Origin: Campylobacterales bacterium
GTDB lineage: Bacteria; Campylobacterota; Campylobacteria; Campylobacterales; Sulfurimonadaceae
Assembly (NCBI GenBank): GCA_016938735.1
Contig: JAFGUB010000014.1
Location: forward strand, 1-64,000
DNA length: 64,000 nucleotides
Reading direction: 5' to 3'
This document shows, piece after piece, positions 8,955 through 17,047 of the stretch. The notes under the pieces are model-generated. The model worked only from the letters and a program-made list of their open reading frames with translations. It searched no databases and had not been told where the DNA came from. Every line of letters begins with the position of its first letter. Within the stretch, counting starts at the first letter, position 1. A program made the position numbers and the translations under genes.

Positions 8955-9355
8955 TGAAAAAGATGATGTTATTAGGCGTCGCGTTCTTCGCTTCATTGTA
9001 CGCGAGTGAAGGCGGTGTAGAAAAAGTTGGTTTTTTAACAACTGAATCTTGCGCCAAAGCTGGTGCGTTTACAGATTGTCGTTTAGAAAACTATTTTTGC
9101 GGTCAGAATGGCTGCTATCAGGAAACGGAGGCCGGAGTCAACAAGAACGAGCCTCTGGTACTCTTCTCTCACAATGACGGTGTGATCTACAAGTTGGAGA
9201 CGACGGAGGTCATTCGTGGAACGATGGATAAAGGTATCAACCGCAATGAGGTGACTATCGTCGGTGAATTCGATGCGAGCAGCAATACCATTGTTGTTGC
9301 CGAATTCAAAGCGCCTCCACCGCCAAAGAAGTCCTTTTTCAAAGGCTGCTTATAA
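8954..9355 (+). CDS. small Cys-containing periplasmic protein of the molybdoenzyme operon
   Basis: 133 residues: signal peptide (about 1-17, ending LYAS), then a compact domain with five cysteines (ESC, TDC, YFC, NGC and the C-terminal KGCL) and a proline stretch APPPPKK before the end. I do not recognise the family. A TAATG overlap with the gamma gene and a terminator directly after its stop make it the last gene of the structural unit. It could be an extra subunit or a redox/assembly partner of the molybdoenzyme; no more can be said. Confidence 0.8.
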   Translation: MKKMMLLGVAFFASLYASEGGVEKVGFLTTESCAKAGAFTDCRLENYFCGQNGCYQETEAGVNKNEPLVLFSHNDGVIYKLETTEVIRGTMDKGINRNEVTIVGEFDASSNTIVVAEFKAPPPPKKSFFKGCL

Positions 9356-9384
9356 ATTTCGAAGCTTTACGCTTCGGAATTTTC
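9355..9384 (+). terminator. terminator between structural genes and chaperone gene
   Basis: An 11-bp stem with one G-T pair (AATTTCGAAGC/GCTTCGGAATT) and a TTTAC loop ends in a short T run. It begins at the last base of the stop codon. It may attenuate rather than stop transcription, because the chaperone and ferredoxin genes follow on the same strand. Confidence 0.7.
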
Positions 9385-9446
9385 ACCTGTCTCCTACCTG
9401 ATCTTCATAGATCATGTCTACGCATTTCTCTCTTATAAGGTTAATC

Positions 9447-10019
9447 ATGCAGCATGAATACAGACTCTATACCTACGCCTTTTTATCGCGTGTAATGAGC
9501 GGTGAACCGGATCAGCGGTTTGTACACGATTTGCGGCACAATCGTGATCTTCTTGAAACCATCGGCGAAGAGACGCTACAGTGGTTTGATGAGCATGACG
9601 ATGAGGCTTTGCTGGATGCGCTCAACGCAGACTATAGTTCGATGTTTATCATCAACACGCAGCCTATTGAATCGTTTATTCTTGATGCTAAAAATGAGAC
9701 TTTGGTCGGATTACAAAATCCGGCTATGGCTTTTTATTTCCAAAACGGCTTTGAGGTGGACATGACACAGACCAATATCATGGCCCCGGATCATCTTTCG
9801 ATAGAGTTGGCGTTTATGCAGACTTTGGTCTATCGTGGTGAGCAGACACCGCAGTTGGAGTTTATGCAAGAGCATTTGATCCCGTGGGTGATTCCCTATA
9901 TGGCGGGGATGCGATCGATGGCTGACACCCCTTTTTATCATGATATGTGCAACTTCATCATAGAGTTTTTAGTGGCGGATTACGACTTTTTGATGCAGGA
10001 GCGTAGTCGTGGTGCTTAA
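9447..10019 (+). CDS. TorD/DmsD-family molybdoenzyme chaperone
   Basis: 190 residues, all-helical cytoplasmic protein. The hallmark P-D-H-L-x-x-E-L (APDHLSIELAFM) lies near residue 118. Such proteins bind the Tat leader of the cognate alpha subunit and hold it until Mo-bisMGD is inserted. The start was set at 9447, where AAGG stands 6 nt upstream; an ATG at 9414 has no ribosome-binding site. Placed after the alpha, beta, gamma and small genes as in ser, ebd and clr clusters, and overlapping the ferredoxin gene by 11 nt. Confidence 0.88.
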   Translation: MQHEYRLYTYAFLSRVMSGEPDQRFVHDLRHNRDLLETIGEETLQWFDEHDDEALLDALNADYSSMFIINTQPIESFILDAKNETLVGLQNPAMAFYFQNGFEVDMTQTNIMAPDHLSIELAFMQTLVYRGEQTPQLEFMQEHLIPWVIPYMAGMRSMADTPFYHDMCNFIIEFLVADYDFLMQERSRGA

Positions 10020-11088
10020 TAGCTTTGTGCAGGGTACGCAGCAGTTGAGCTATTCGGGGAGCAACTGTATCCGCAATGACTATTTTCATAACGACTGTCA
10101 TATTTGTGTCGATCTTTGCCCCAAAGAGGCTTTTGAGATCGTGCGGAATCGACTGGGATTTATCGAGTCAAAATGTATCGAATGTGCTGCTTGTATCGGC
10201 TCGTGTCCCACGGAGGCACTGCATCTCAAGAGCTTTGATCCCAACGCCTTTGTGCAAAGCAGATTGCAAGCCGATACGCTTACATGTAAGAAAAATACCC
10301 CCTGCTTGGCAGTTTTTGACCGTCACCATTTCATCACAATGGCGCTAGAGCATGATCTCACGCTCGATCTGAGCCACTGCGCCGATTGTCCGCTCAACGT
10401 GAATCGAACAATCCAATCGGTGATTCAAAGAGAGATTGACGGAGCACGCCATTTTTTAGAAGATGTTGCGCCGCAGCCACAGATTCATGTATTATATGAA
10501 CCCGCTGAGCCTACGGAGAATAGCCGACGGATGATCTTTCGAAGTGCTGTGGAAAAGATCAAGGAGGGTGCGAGCGGTGAGGGACAACCCGATATGGCGC
10601 TGACGCGTGCCCATCAAAAAAGCAACAGCAGCCATGAACCGCTCAAGCACATTGGACTTAAAGCGGCCATCAGAAAACATATCACCCGATTCGAGAGAAC
10701 CAAACGCAGCAGTGAAGAGGGACTTTTTTTTGACAAAGCCGTCACTTTTGAAGCCTGCAGTAATTGCGGTGACTGTATTCAGTTCTGCCCTACCGATGCA
10801 CTTAAGGCCACATCAGACAAGCATGGCATACTTTTTCAAGCAGGTGCTTGTATTGGCTGTGGTATCTGTGAGCACATCTGCAAAACCGATGCAATCTATT
10901 CGCCCGATCACTATGATCTCGTGGAGGCGGTTTTTGAACGCTCAAAAGTTTTGGTGCATTATGAGATGGTGATGTGTCAAGAGTGTCGTTGCCCCTATCC
11001 TTACCGGGGCGGCGAACCGATTTGTGACCGTTGCCGAGATTTTGCGAAAGATTTCGATTCGATGTTTAAGCTGGCGCGTGATTTTTAA
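10009..11088 (+). CDS. cytoplasmic polyferredoxin with four [4Fe-4S] motifs
   Basis: 359 residues with no signal or membrane segment. Two N-terminal motifs (CHICVDLCP, CIECAACIGSCP) and two C-terminal ones (CSNCGDCIQFCP, CIGCGICEHIC) form two ferredoxin pairs. A CADCPLN site lies between them and a zinc-ribbon-like CQECRCP...CDRC ends the protein. The start is GTG at 10009 or 10012, overlapping the chaperone gene. Probably passes electrons or helps cluster assembly for the exported enzyme; it recalls NapF-type accessory ferredoxins but is longer. It carries the first palindrome copy after an 8-kb gap (10280-10289). Confidence 0.85.
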   Translation: MVLNSFVQGTQQLSYSGSNCIRNDYFHNDCHICVDLCPKEAFEIVRNRLGFIESKCIECAACIGSCPTEALHLKSFDPNAFVQSRLQADTLTCKKNTPCLAVFDRHHFITMALEHDLTLDLSHCADCPLNVNRTIQSVIQREIDGARHFLEDVAPQPQIHVLYEPAEPTENSRRMIFRSAVEKIKEGASGEGQPDMALTRAHQKSNSSHEPLKHIGLKAAIRKHITRFERTKRSSEEGLFFDKAVTFEACSNCGDCIQFCPTDALKATSDKHGILFQAGACIGCGICEHICKTDAIYSPDHYDLVEAVFERSKVLVHYEMVMCQECRCPYPYRGGEPICDRCRDFAKDFDSMFKLARDF

Positions 11089-12128
11089 TCTTTAGCGCCG
11101 CTGTTTTTATCCATCTTCTCTTTTGCCGTTTTGATGGCGCTGCCCAGCGCCGTTTTGGCCGAGCTCCATGCGCTAATCCCCATTCTCTTCGCCTCTTGAG
11201 CGGTTTTGGAGTTGAGTACTTTGCTCCCCTTTTCAACCGCCACGTTGAAGCGCTCGCGCATAATCTCCATGGTCTCTTTCGAGAGGCTAACCAGCTCCTG
11301 CATATCGTAATGGATCTCTTTGGAGACGCGCTCAAGGGTCTCTGCGCAGCTTGCAGGTGCATGTTTGCCCGCCTCGCTGATCATTTGGCTAAAGAGCTGA
11401 TCGACCTTAAGCGGTTCGGCTGGATCTTCGATCAGCTCGTGTTTGGCCTCATCGGGGAGATAGTATAGCTGTTTTTTGAGTCGTGAAAGCGAGCGCACCA
11501 GCCCTGAGCGAATACCGCGTAATGTACCGCGCAAAATCTCCTCAGCCTGATTGGGCGAGGCCTCGGCCAATCCAAGTGCCGTGGTGAGCATCGTGGCAAT
11601 CACTTTGCGGATGCGTACCGCACCTAGCGGGCCTTCACTTAGGGTCTCATAAGTGATCTCTTTGACAATTTCACGGATGGTCTCTTCGATCTCATACCCC
11701 CGCTCAAGTGTGGTAATGATGGCCGATTCGACCATTTCGGCGAGCATATCGAAGAGATCGAGCGACTGGAGCTTGATCTGATGCACTTGAGCACGGATGG
11801 CTTCGTCTTGGTTGTCAAACTGTGCTTCGATGGCATTGAAGACCTCATACTTCGCGTCTTGTAGTGCTTCGCGTTTGCGCTCAATCTGGCGCTCTAGACG
11901 CTCTTTTTGAGTGAGTAGCGCTTGTAGCTCCTCTTGTAAGACAAGGGTCTCTTGAGAGAGGATCACGGAGCTTAGGGTTTTGAGCTGAGGCAGACTCAGA
12001 TGTGCGCAAGAGAGGTTCCACTCCTGCTCAATATGGCGCATCAGGGCGGTGACGCGTTCGTCTAACTCTGTGGCAGCGGTGTGTTTGTAGCTCTGGGTGA
12101 GATCGCGTTCGAAGGGTTGAAGATCCAC
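11085..12128 (-). CDS. hypothetical coiled-coil protein (347 aa)
   Basis: I do not recognise a named family with confidence. The protein is strongly helical: a coiled coil at about 60-110 (Glu/Arg/Lys-rich), an amphipathic middle with small residues, and a C-terminal stretch with alternating Ser/Ala/Lys residues that resembles phasin-like or stress-protein helices. No signal peptide. Its stop overlaps the ferredoxin gene's end by 4 nt on the opposite strand, and the DUF493 gene lies 12 nt upstream. Function unknown. Confidence 0.8.
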   Translation of the reverse strand: MDLQPFERDLTQSYKHTAATELDERVTALMRHIEQEWNLSCAHLSLPQLKTLSSVILSQETLVLQEELQALLTQKERLERQIERKREALQDAKYEVFNAIEAQFDNQDEAIRAQVHQIKLQSLDLFDMLAEMVESAIITTLERGYEIEETIREIVKEITYETLSEGPLGAVRIRKVIATMLTTALGLAEASPNQAEEILRGTLRGIRSGLVRSLSRLKKQLYYLPDEAKHELIEDPAEPLKVDQLFSQMISEAGKHAPASCAETLERVSKEIHYDMQELVSLSKETMEIMRERFNVAVEKGSKVLNSKTAQEAKRMGISAWSSAKTALGSAIKTAKEKMDKNSGAKD

Positions 12129-12140
12129 AGGTGCTCCTTG

Positions 12141-12416
12141 TTATAAAACCATTTTGATGTGTTGGTGGGCTTTGAGCGCTTCGTAGATAAAGGTGCGCTC
12201 ATCTTCGTTCATGACCAATAGGTCTAGATTCATGCTGAGGTAGCGGCCATTTTTTGAGATATTTGATGGGGTGAGCGTGTGTTCTTTTTCTAAAATCACC
12301 TCACATACAGCGCTAAAAATCAGCTCATGCGCTTCACCTACCAGTTTGTAGCGCCATGTGCAGGGGTAGGTAAGCTCTAGTTTGGGCAGGGGCTCGTTAC
12401 CGCTTAAAATCACCAC
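12141..12416 (-). CDS. DUF493/HP0495-family protein
   Basis: 91 residues, alpha/beta ferredoxin-like fold expected. It resembles the HP0495/YbeD family ([11 protein letters not shown] near the N-terminus, a conserved [15 protein letters not shown] strand and a C-terminal helix). YbeD-type proteins are thought to be small regulatory domains, with no firm function. Start overlaps the moaC stop by 20 nt, so it is co-transcribed with moaC. Confidence 0.85.
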   Translation of the reverse strand: MVILSGNEPLPKLELTYPCTWRYKLVGEAHELIFSAVCEVILEKEHTLTPSNISKNGRYLSMNLDLLVMNEDERTFIYEALKAHQHIKMVL

Positions 12417-12867
12417 TTTTGCCTCCGCTTTTGGATTCGAGTTGGATGGGACCGATCACCATCGATTTGTCGATCGCCTTGACCATGTCGTAGATGGTGA
12501 GCAGTCCAATACTTACCCCCGTGAGCGCCTCCATCTCCACGCCCGTCTGGCCGCTTAGGCGCGCGGTCACATAGAGTTTGAAGCTGTGGCGATGGGCAAG
12601 CTCTTCGATGTCGCAGTGAATGCCGCTGAGGTTCAGCGGATGGCACATGGGGATCAACTCGCTGGTCTTTTTGGTGCCCATAATGGCCGCAACGACAGCG
12701 GTTTGCAGGACAGGACCTTTTTTGCTGCTTTGGTTCACGACCGCCTCATAGGCATCGGGGCTCATGGTGATGATGCCGCTGGCAGTCGCTTCGCGGGTCG
12801 TATGCTCTTTGTTGGAGACATCGACCATTTTGGGTCGTTCTTTGTCGTCGAGGTGGGTTAAATGCAC
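12397..12867 (-). CDS. moaC: cyclic pyranopterin monophosphate synthase MoaC
   Basis: 156 residues. With MoaA, MoaC turns GTP into cPMP, the first step of molybdenum cofactor synthesis. The conserved MCHPL motif is at residues 74-78 and [23 protein letters not shown] contains the GxEMEAL site. The start is a GTG with AAAGG 6 nt upstream, placed immediately after a TTACATGTAA copy (12877-12886). A -10 box lies further up. Serves the bis-MGD enzyme encoded at 3688. Confidence 0.95.
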   Translation of the reverse strand: MHLTHLDDKERPKMVDVSNKEHTTREATASGIITMSPDAYEAVVNQSSKKGPVLQTAVVAAIMGTKKTSELIPMCHPLNLSGIHCDIEELAHRHSFKLYVTARLSGQTGVEMEALTGVSIGLLTIYDMVKAIDKSMVIGPIQLESKSGGKSGDFKR

Positions 12868-12901
12868 GCATAACCTTTACATGTAAGTGATGAATGCATC
12901 A

Positions 12902-12907
12902 ATTATA
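12902..12907 (-). promoter_or_regulatory. -10 box of the moaC promoter
   Basis: TATAAT on the minus strand about 35 nt upstream of the GTG start. The TTACATGTAA copy at 12877-12886 falls between it and the AAAGG ribosome-binding site, so it would lie in the transcribed leader or at the start site. Confidence 0.5.
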
Positions 12908-12927
12908 GCAGTGCTCCACAAACATCG

Positions 12928-14991
12928 CTACTGCTTTAAGGCCGACAATATCGATTTGGCTCCAGCGGCATCGAGCGGCTTGGCATAAAGATAGCCTTGC
13001 GCATGGGTGCATCCGTGTTGGTGCAAAAAGTGTGACTGTTGCTCTGTTTCAACGCCTTCGGCAATGATGCCAAGGCCTAGCCCCTGACACAGATGAATGA
13101 TTGAACGTACGATCTGACCATCGGAATGGCTTTGTGGAAGCGGACGGACAAAGGATTGATCGATTTTGAGGGTATCGATCGGGAGATGTTTGAGATAGGC
13201 AAGGGAGGAGTAGCCGGTGCCAAAATCATCAATCGCAATCTTGATACCTTCCGTACGCAAACGAGTGAAAATTTTACGGGCATAATCCGGATTCCTCATA
13301 ATCATACTTTCGGTCAGCTCGAGTTCCAGGGCGTTCTTGGGATAGCCTATACGCTTTAGAAAATCAGGAATGGCGTATTCAAGTTGGCCGTGAAGCAGTT
13401 GTTTGGCGGAGATATTGACCGCCATGTAGCCGACTTCAAGTCCTTCGGAGCGCCACTGCATGAGGGTGCGGCACGCTGTTTCAAGCACCCAAGCGCCAAT
13501 ATCGATAATGAGCCCCGTCTCTTCGGCAATGGGGATGAACTTTGCCGGCGAGACCAGCCCAAGCTCGGAATGTTGCCAGCGCACAAGGGCTTCAAAACCG
13601 ACAATTTTATTGGTTAGCATGTTGATTTGGGGTTGATAATGCAAAACGAACTCTTCATTTTTGAGTGCCTTGCGCAGTGCGCTCTCCATCGTGACACGCT
13701 CATAGGCGCGGCGGGTCATCTCCTGATTGTAAAAGGCGTAGGTATTTTTGCCTTCATCCTTGGCGTGGTACATGGCAGAGTCGGCATTGCGTAGCAGCGC
13801 TTCCGCGCTTTGGGCTTCTTGCGGAAAGAGGCTGGCCCCAGCACTACATGTAATATAGATCTCATGATGTTCCACAAACAGCGGATGCTGCAAGGAGCTC
13901 ATAAAACGGGTGATGACGGCTTCGGCATCGGTGCGGTCGCGGATATTTTCCACGATCAAGGCAAATTCATCACCGCCAAGACGCGCGACGGACGCATTGC
14001 CGGCGGCATCGGTCAGGCGGTGCGCGACCTCTTGAAGGACCATATCGCCAATATTGTGGCCAAATGAGTCGTTGATCTCTTTAAACCGGTCAAGATCAAG
14101 AAACCAGACCGCAAGCTGTTCGCCGGTACGCCGAGTGATCTCAAGCAAGGTGCGGAGTTTTTCTAAAAAAAGCAGTCGGTTGGGGATGCCGGTGAGTGCG
14201 TCATGGTGGGCCATGTGATCAAGCAGGTTGCGCTGATCTTCGAGTTTTTTTTGTTTTTGCTCCAACTCAAAAAGTGCACTGCGCAGCTCCTCTTGGGTGC
14301 CGAGCAGATTGATTTCAATCTTTTTAATCCCTTTTGAGAGGCTAAATGCTAAAGCAATCAGGGTACTGATGGCACTAAGGATCAGTACGAGCAGCCAAAA
14401 TTTGATGTGTTCGAGTTGGGTTGCGTGCTGGTTTTGTTCGTGTTGTTCAAGCGCACGCAGCTCGTCGAGCAGAAAATCCTCATACTGTTTGAGATAAGCG
14501 ATGGCGTTGGTGAGGTCGCGAATCTGCACGTAGTTCTCTGTGTGCGGCTCCGATACAAGCCCCTCTCCAAGGCGTCTGAGGAGGGATTTTTCCATCATGC
14601 TGCGTGGATCGAAGAGCGGCGCTTGCAGTACAATGCGAATCTTTTGGATCTCTTCCGTGATGATATGGGCAAAACCGCTCCACTCTTTGATGTTTGGGTG
14701 CGGACGTGCAGTGAGGGGCTTAAAGCGGGAATCAAACTGGCGTGCGGCTTCGAATAAAAGCTCTTTTTGTGATTGTAGTTCGCTCGTGGTCAGTAGCCGT
14801 TCTGTTTCGTATTTGAGCACAAAGAGCGACTCATAAGCCGCTTTCGTCACTTGGTGTGCGTCGTTGATATGCTCGTGGCGAAAAAGCAGTGCCAACAAAA
14901 GCGCACCTCCAAAGATCGAGCTAGCGAGCATGAACCAAAAGCTGTAGTTGGCAATTTGGCTCAGCGAGAGAGGGTGACGCAAAAGTTTCAA
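12928..14991 (-). CDS. membrane GGDEF-EAL c-di-GMP enzyme
   Basis: 687 residues. TM1 at about 14-36, a periplasmic sensor region of roughly 160 residues, TM2 at about 196-216, a coiled linker, then GGDEF and EAL domains. The GGDEF motif is intact (RLGGDEFALI) with no RxxD inhibitory site at the usual place. The EAL motif (FEALVRW), DDFGTGYSSL and IAEGVET are intact, so both cyclase and phosphodiesterase activities are possible. Its ATG overlaps the stop of the solute-binding lipoprotein gene by 4 nt, which suggests that protein supplies the periplasmic signal. Confidence 0.95.
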   Translation of the reverse strand: MKLLRHPLSLSQIANYSFWFMLASSIFGGALLLALLFRHEHINDAHQVTKAAYESLFVLKYETERLLTTSELQSQKELLFEAARQFDSRFKPLTARPHPNIKEWSGFAHIITEEIQKIRIVLQAPLFDPRSMMEKSLLRRLGEGLVSEPHTENYVQIRDLTNAIAYLKQYEDFLLDELRALEQHEQNQHATQLEHIKFWLLVLILSAISTLIALAFSLSKGIKKIEINLLGTQEELRSALFELEQKQKKLEDQRNLLDHMAHHDALTGIPNRLLFLEKLRTLLEITRRTGEQLAVWFLDLDRFKEINDSFGHNIGDMVLQEVAHRLTDAAGNASVARLGGDEFALIVENIRDRTDAEAVITRFMSSLQHPLFVEHHEIYITCSAGASLFPQEAQSAEALLRNADSAMYHAKDEGKNTYAFYNQEMTRRAYERVTMESALRKALKNEEFVLHYQPQINMLTNKIVGFEALVRWQHSELGLVSPAKFIPIAEETGLIIDIGAWVLETACRTLMQWRSEGLEVGYMAVNISAKQLLHGQLEYAIPDFLKRIGYPKNALELELTESMIMRNPDYARKIFTRLRTEGIKIAIDDFGTGYSSLAYLKHLPIDTLKIDQSFVRPLPQSHSDGQIVRSIIHLCQGLGLGIIAEGVETEQQSHFLHQHGCTHAQGYLYAKPLDAAGAKSILSALKQ

Positions 14992-16442
14992 TTCAGAGAC
15001 GCTTTGTATGCCTCGCGCTGGGAGGCGCGACCAAGCTCATCGGTGATGTGTTCCCACGATTGCGCTGCGGCGTCCAGCGCCTCTTTGGGGGCTTTGGCCC
15101 CCGTGAGTGCTTCGTAGACGAAGCTATCAAGCGCCTGATAGTAAAGACCGGCACCGGGGATGGTGATGTCGTAGACGACATTAGGATGCGAGAGTGAGGC
15201 AGTGATGGTCTCAAGATAGGCATTGGCCGACTCCGTAGAAAATCCGGCACCGTTCCACGACGCGGGATCGTCAAAGTGGGAGTAGCGCGAAGGGTTGACG
15301 GCTGTGCCGTTGGTTGCGGTCAGTTTTTTGGTCATCGCTTTGGAGGTCATGTGCGCGGCGAAGGCGAAGGCGAGCTCTTTGTGTTTGGAGGCTTTGTTGA
15401 TCAAAAACATCCAGTTGCCGCTAATGGAGGCGACGCGGTTGTAGCGATTTTCCCAGGTGTGGGTGCGGGCGTTATAGAGGGAGTCGCTGCCGGGGATCTG
15501 GGTGTAGCCTACTTTGTCGCGTACCTCCGAGAGCGGCGCATTGGCGACGATGGTGCCCATGTCGGCCCAATCCAGCGCCATAGCCACTTCGCCCGAGGCA
15601 AAACTATTACGCACGTCGTGTCCGGCAAAGTGCATTCCGCCCGGCGGGGCATAGCGGGTGTGTATGATGTACTCTTCAAGGGCACGCACAAAAGCCGGGT
15701 TGTTGATGCGCGGTTTCATGGTCTGGGGATCGAAGTAGAAGGCTTTGTCGTCAGGGTGTTTGGCGTAGGCGCCTGCTTGTGCTAAAAAGGGGAGCATCGC
15801 GATGTCGCCTTTGACGCGCAGACCGGCCATGCCGTATTCGGGTTTGCCGTCATGATCCCAATCCCAGCCGTTGAAAAATTCGGCAATTTCGCCAAAGGCT
15901 TTCCAGGTCGTCGGCGGTGCGAGTGGATAGCCGTAGCGCTGTTCAAAAGTTTTTTGATACTCCGGATTGTCAAAGAGATCTTTGCGGTAGTAAAGATTAA
16001 TGCAGTCGCCGTCATAAGGCAGCCCATAGGCGACGCCGCCCCAAGAGAGAACGCTGTTGCGGTAGATGGGCAAAACATCCTCCCACTCAATCTCTGCTTT
16101 GATTGTGTCGGGAATCGGTTCGATATGTCCGCCGCCAAGCAGCGTGCCGTTCCACATGGAGATGACGACGTAGACGTCGTAAAAGAGGTTAGGGTCATGC
16201 AAGGAGCGGTCAATCTTTTCGATGGTCTCGTCCCAACTTGGGGTGACGACCCGAATCTTGGCCCCTGTGCGCGCTTCAAAAGCAGCGACTTCATCCAAGA
16301 TGGGTCCTCGGATGAGGCGCGCATGAAGCGTCGGTACGATCAGGGTGATGGAGTGACCTTCAAAGCGGAGCACCTCTTTTTGGTCTGCCGGACGCTCACA
16401 ACCTGAGAGAAGTAAAAGTAGTACCAAGAACAAGCGGATCAT
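14988..16442 (-). CDS. family 1 extracellular solute-binding lipoprotein
   Basis: 484 residues. Lipoprotein signal with lipobox LLSGC (Cys about 14). The mature protein has the family 1 (maltose-type) binding-protein fold: LIVPTLH and EVAAFEARTGAKIRVV near the start, then FNGWDWDHDGKPEYGMAGL and FASGEVAMALDWADMG. No ABC permease or ATPase lies nearby; the next gene, overlapping by 4 nt, is the GGDEF-EAL membrane protein. I infer a sensory receptor rather than an uptake protein. Ligand unknown, a sugar or polyol being most likely from the family. Confidence 0.88.
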   Translation of the reverse strand: MIRLFLVLLLLLSGCERPADQKEVLRFEGHSITLIVPTLHARLIRGPILDEVAAFEARTGAKIRVVTPSWDETIEKIDRSLHDPNLFYDVYVVISMWNGTLLGGGHIEPIPDTIKAEIEWEDVLPIYRNSVLSWGGVAYGLPYDGDCINLYYRKDLFDNPEYQKTFEQRYGYPLAPPTTWKAFGEIAEFFNGWDWDHDGKPEYGMAGLRVKGDIAMLPFLAQAGAYAKHPDDKAFYFDPQTMKPRINNPAFVRALEEYIIHTRYAPPGGMHFAGHDVRNSFASGEVAMALDWADMGTIVANAPLSEVRDKVGYTQIPGSDSLYNARTHTWENRYNRVASISGNWMFLINKASKHKELAFAFAAHMTSKAMTKKLTATNGTAVNPSRYSHFDDPASWNGAGFSTESANAYLETITASLSHPNVVYDITIPGAGLYYQALDSFVYEALTGAKAPKEALDAAAQSWEHITDELGRASQREAYKASLN

Positions 16443-16468
16443 TAAGTTAACCTGATGGATTTGTACTA

Positions 16469-17047
16469 TTATGGCTGTTTATTGATTAGCATGCGCTGAA
16501 GCGCCGCATCGTACTCGTACGGATGGTTGAGATTGGCAAAGGGCGCTTCATCGGCAAAATCGACGTAGCGGGTATGCACGCAGGAGAGCAGCTTGCCCAA
16601 GCGGTGGTCATGCTCCTGCGCCATGCGTACAAAGTGCGGCGCGAGGCTGCGGTGGTAGATGCCGCAAAGCGGATGGGTGCCCTGTGGTGTACGGGCGATC
16701 ACGGCGTCTAGGCTCTCCTCATCGGCTTCGATCAACCGCATGATCTCATCTACGCCGACAAAAGGGGTATCGACGCTCAGCGCAAAAAAACGGCTTACAT
16801 GTAAGGCTTCAAAGGCGGCGATAAAGCCCGCAGTGGGGGCAAAATCGGCATGGGGCGGATCAAGGATTTGTTTACATGTAAAGGGGAGTGTGTCGGCATT
16901 TTTCACAGAGATATAGACCGCTTCAAAGATCTCTTCAAGCCGGCGCAGCTGAAACTCAGCGAGCGTCGGATAGCCGCCAAAAGGAAGCAGCGCCTTGTTG
17001 CTCCCCATGCGCGAACTTTTGCCGCCCGCAAAAAGCACGCCAATCAT
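16469..17047 (-). CDS. mobA: molybdenum cofactor guanylyltransferase MobA
   Basis: 192 residues. MobA joins GMP to molybdopterin to form MGD, the cofactor form used by DMSO-reductase-family enzymes. The nucleotide-binding motif LFAGGKSSRMGSNKALLPFGG is at the N-terminus, and DTPFVG and a PLCGIY site follow. The start is the ATG at 17047, which overlaps the phosphoesterase stop by 4 nt and places the motif at the usual distance. Two palindrome copies lie in it (16795, 16872), only 77 bp apart. Confidence 0.92.
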   Translation of the reverse strand: MIGVLFAGGKSSRMGSNKALLPFGGYPTLAEFQLRRLEEIFEAVYISVKNADTLPFTCKQILDPPHADFAPTAGFIAAFEALHVSRFFALSVDTPFVGVDEIMRLIEADEESLDAVIARTPQGTHPLCGIYHRSLAPHFVRMAQEHDHRLGKLLSCVHTRYVDFADEAPFANLNHPYEYDAALQRMLINKQP

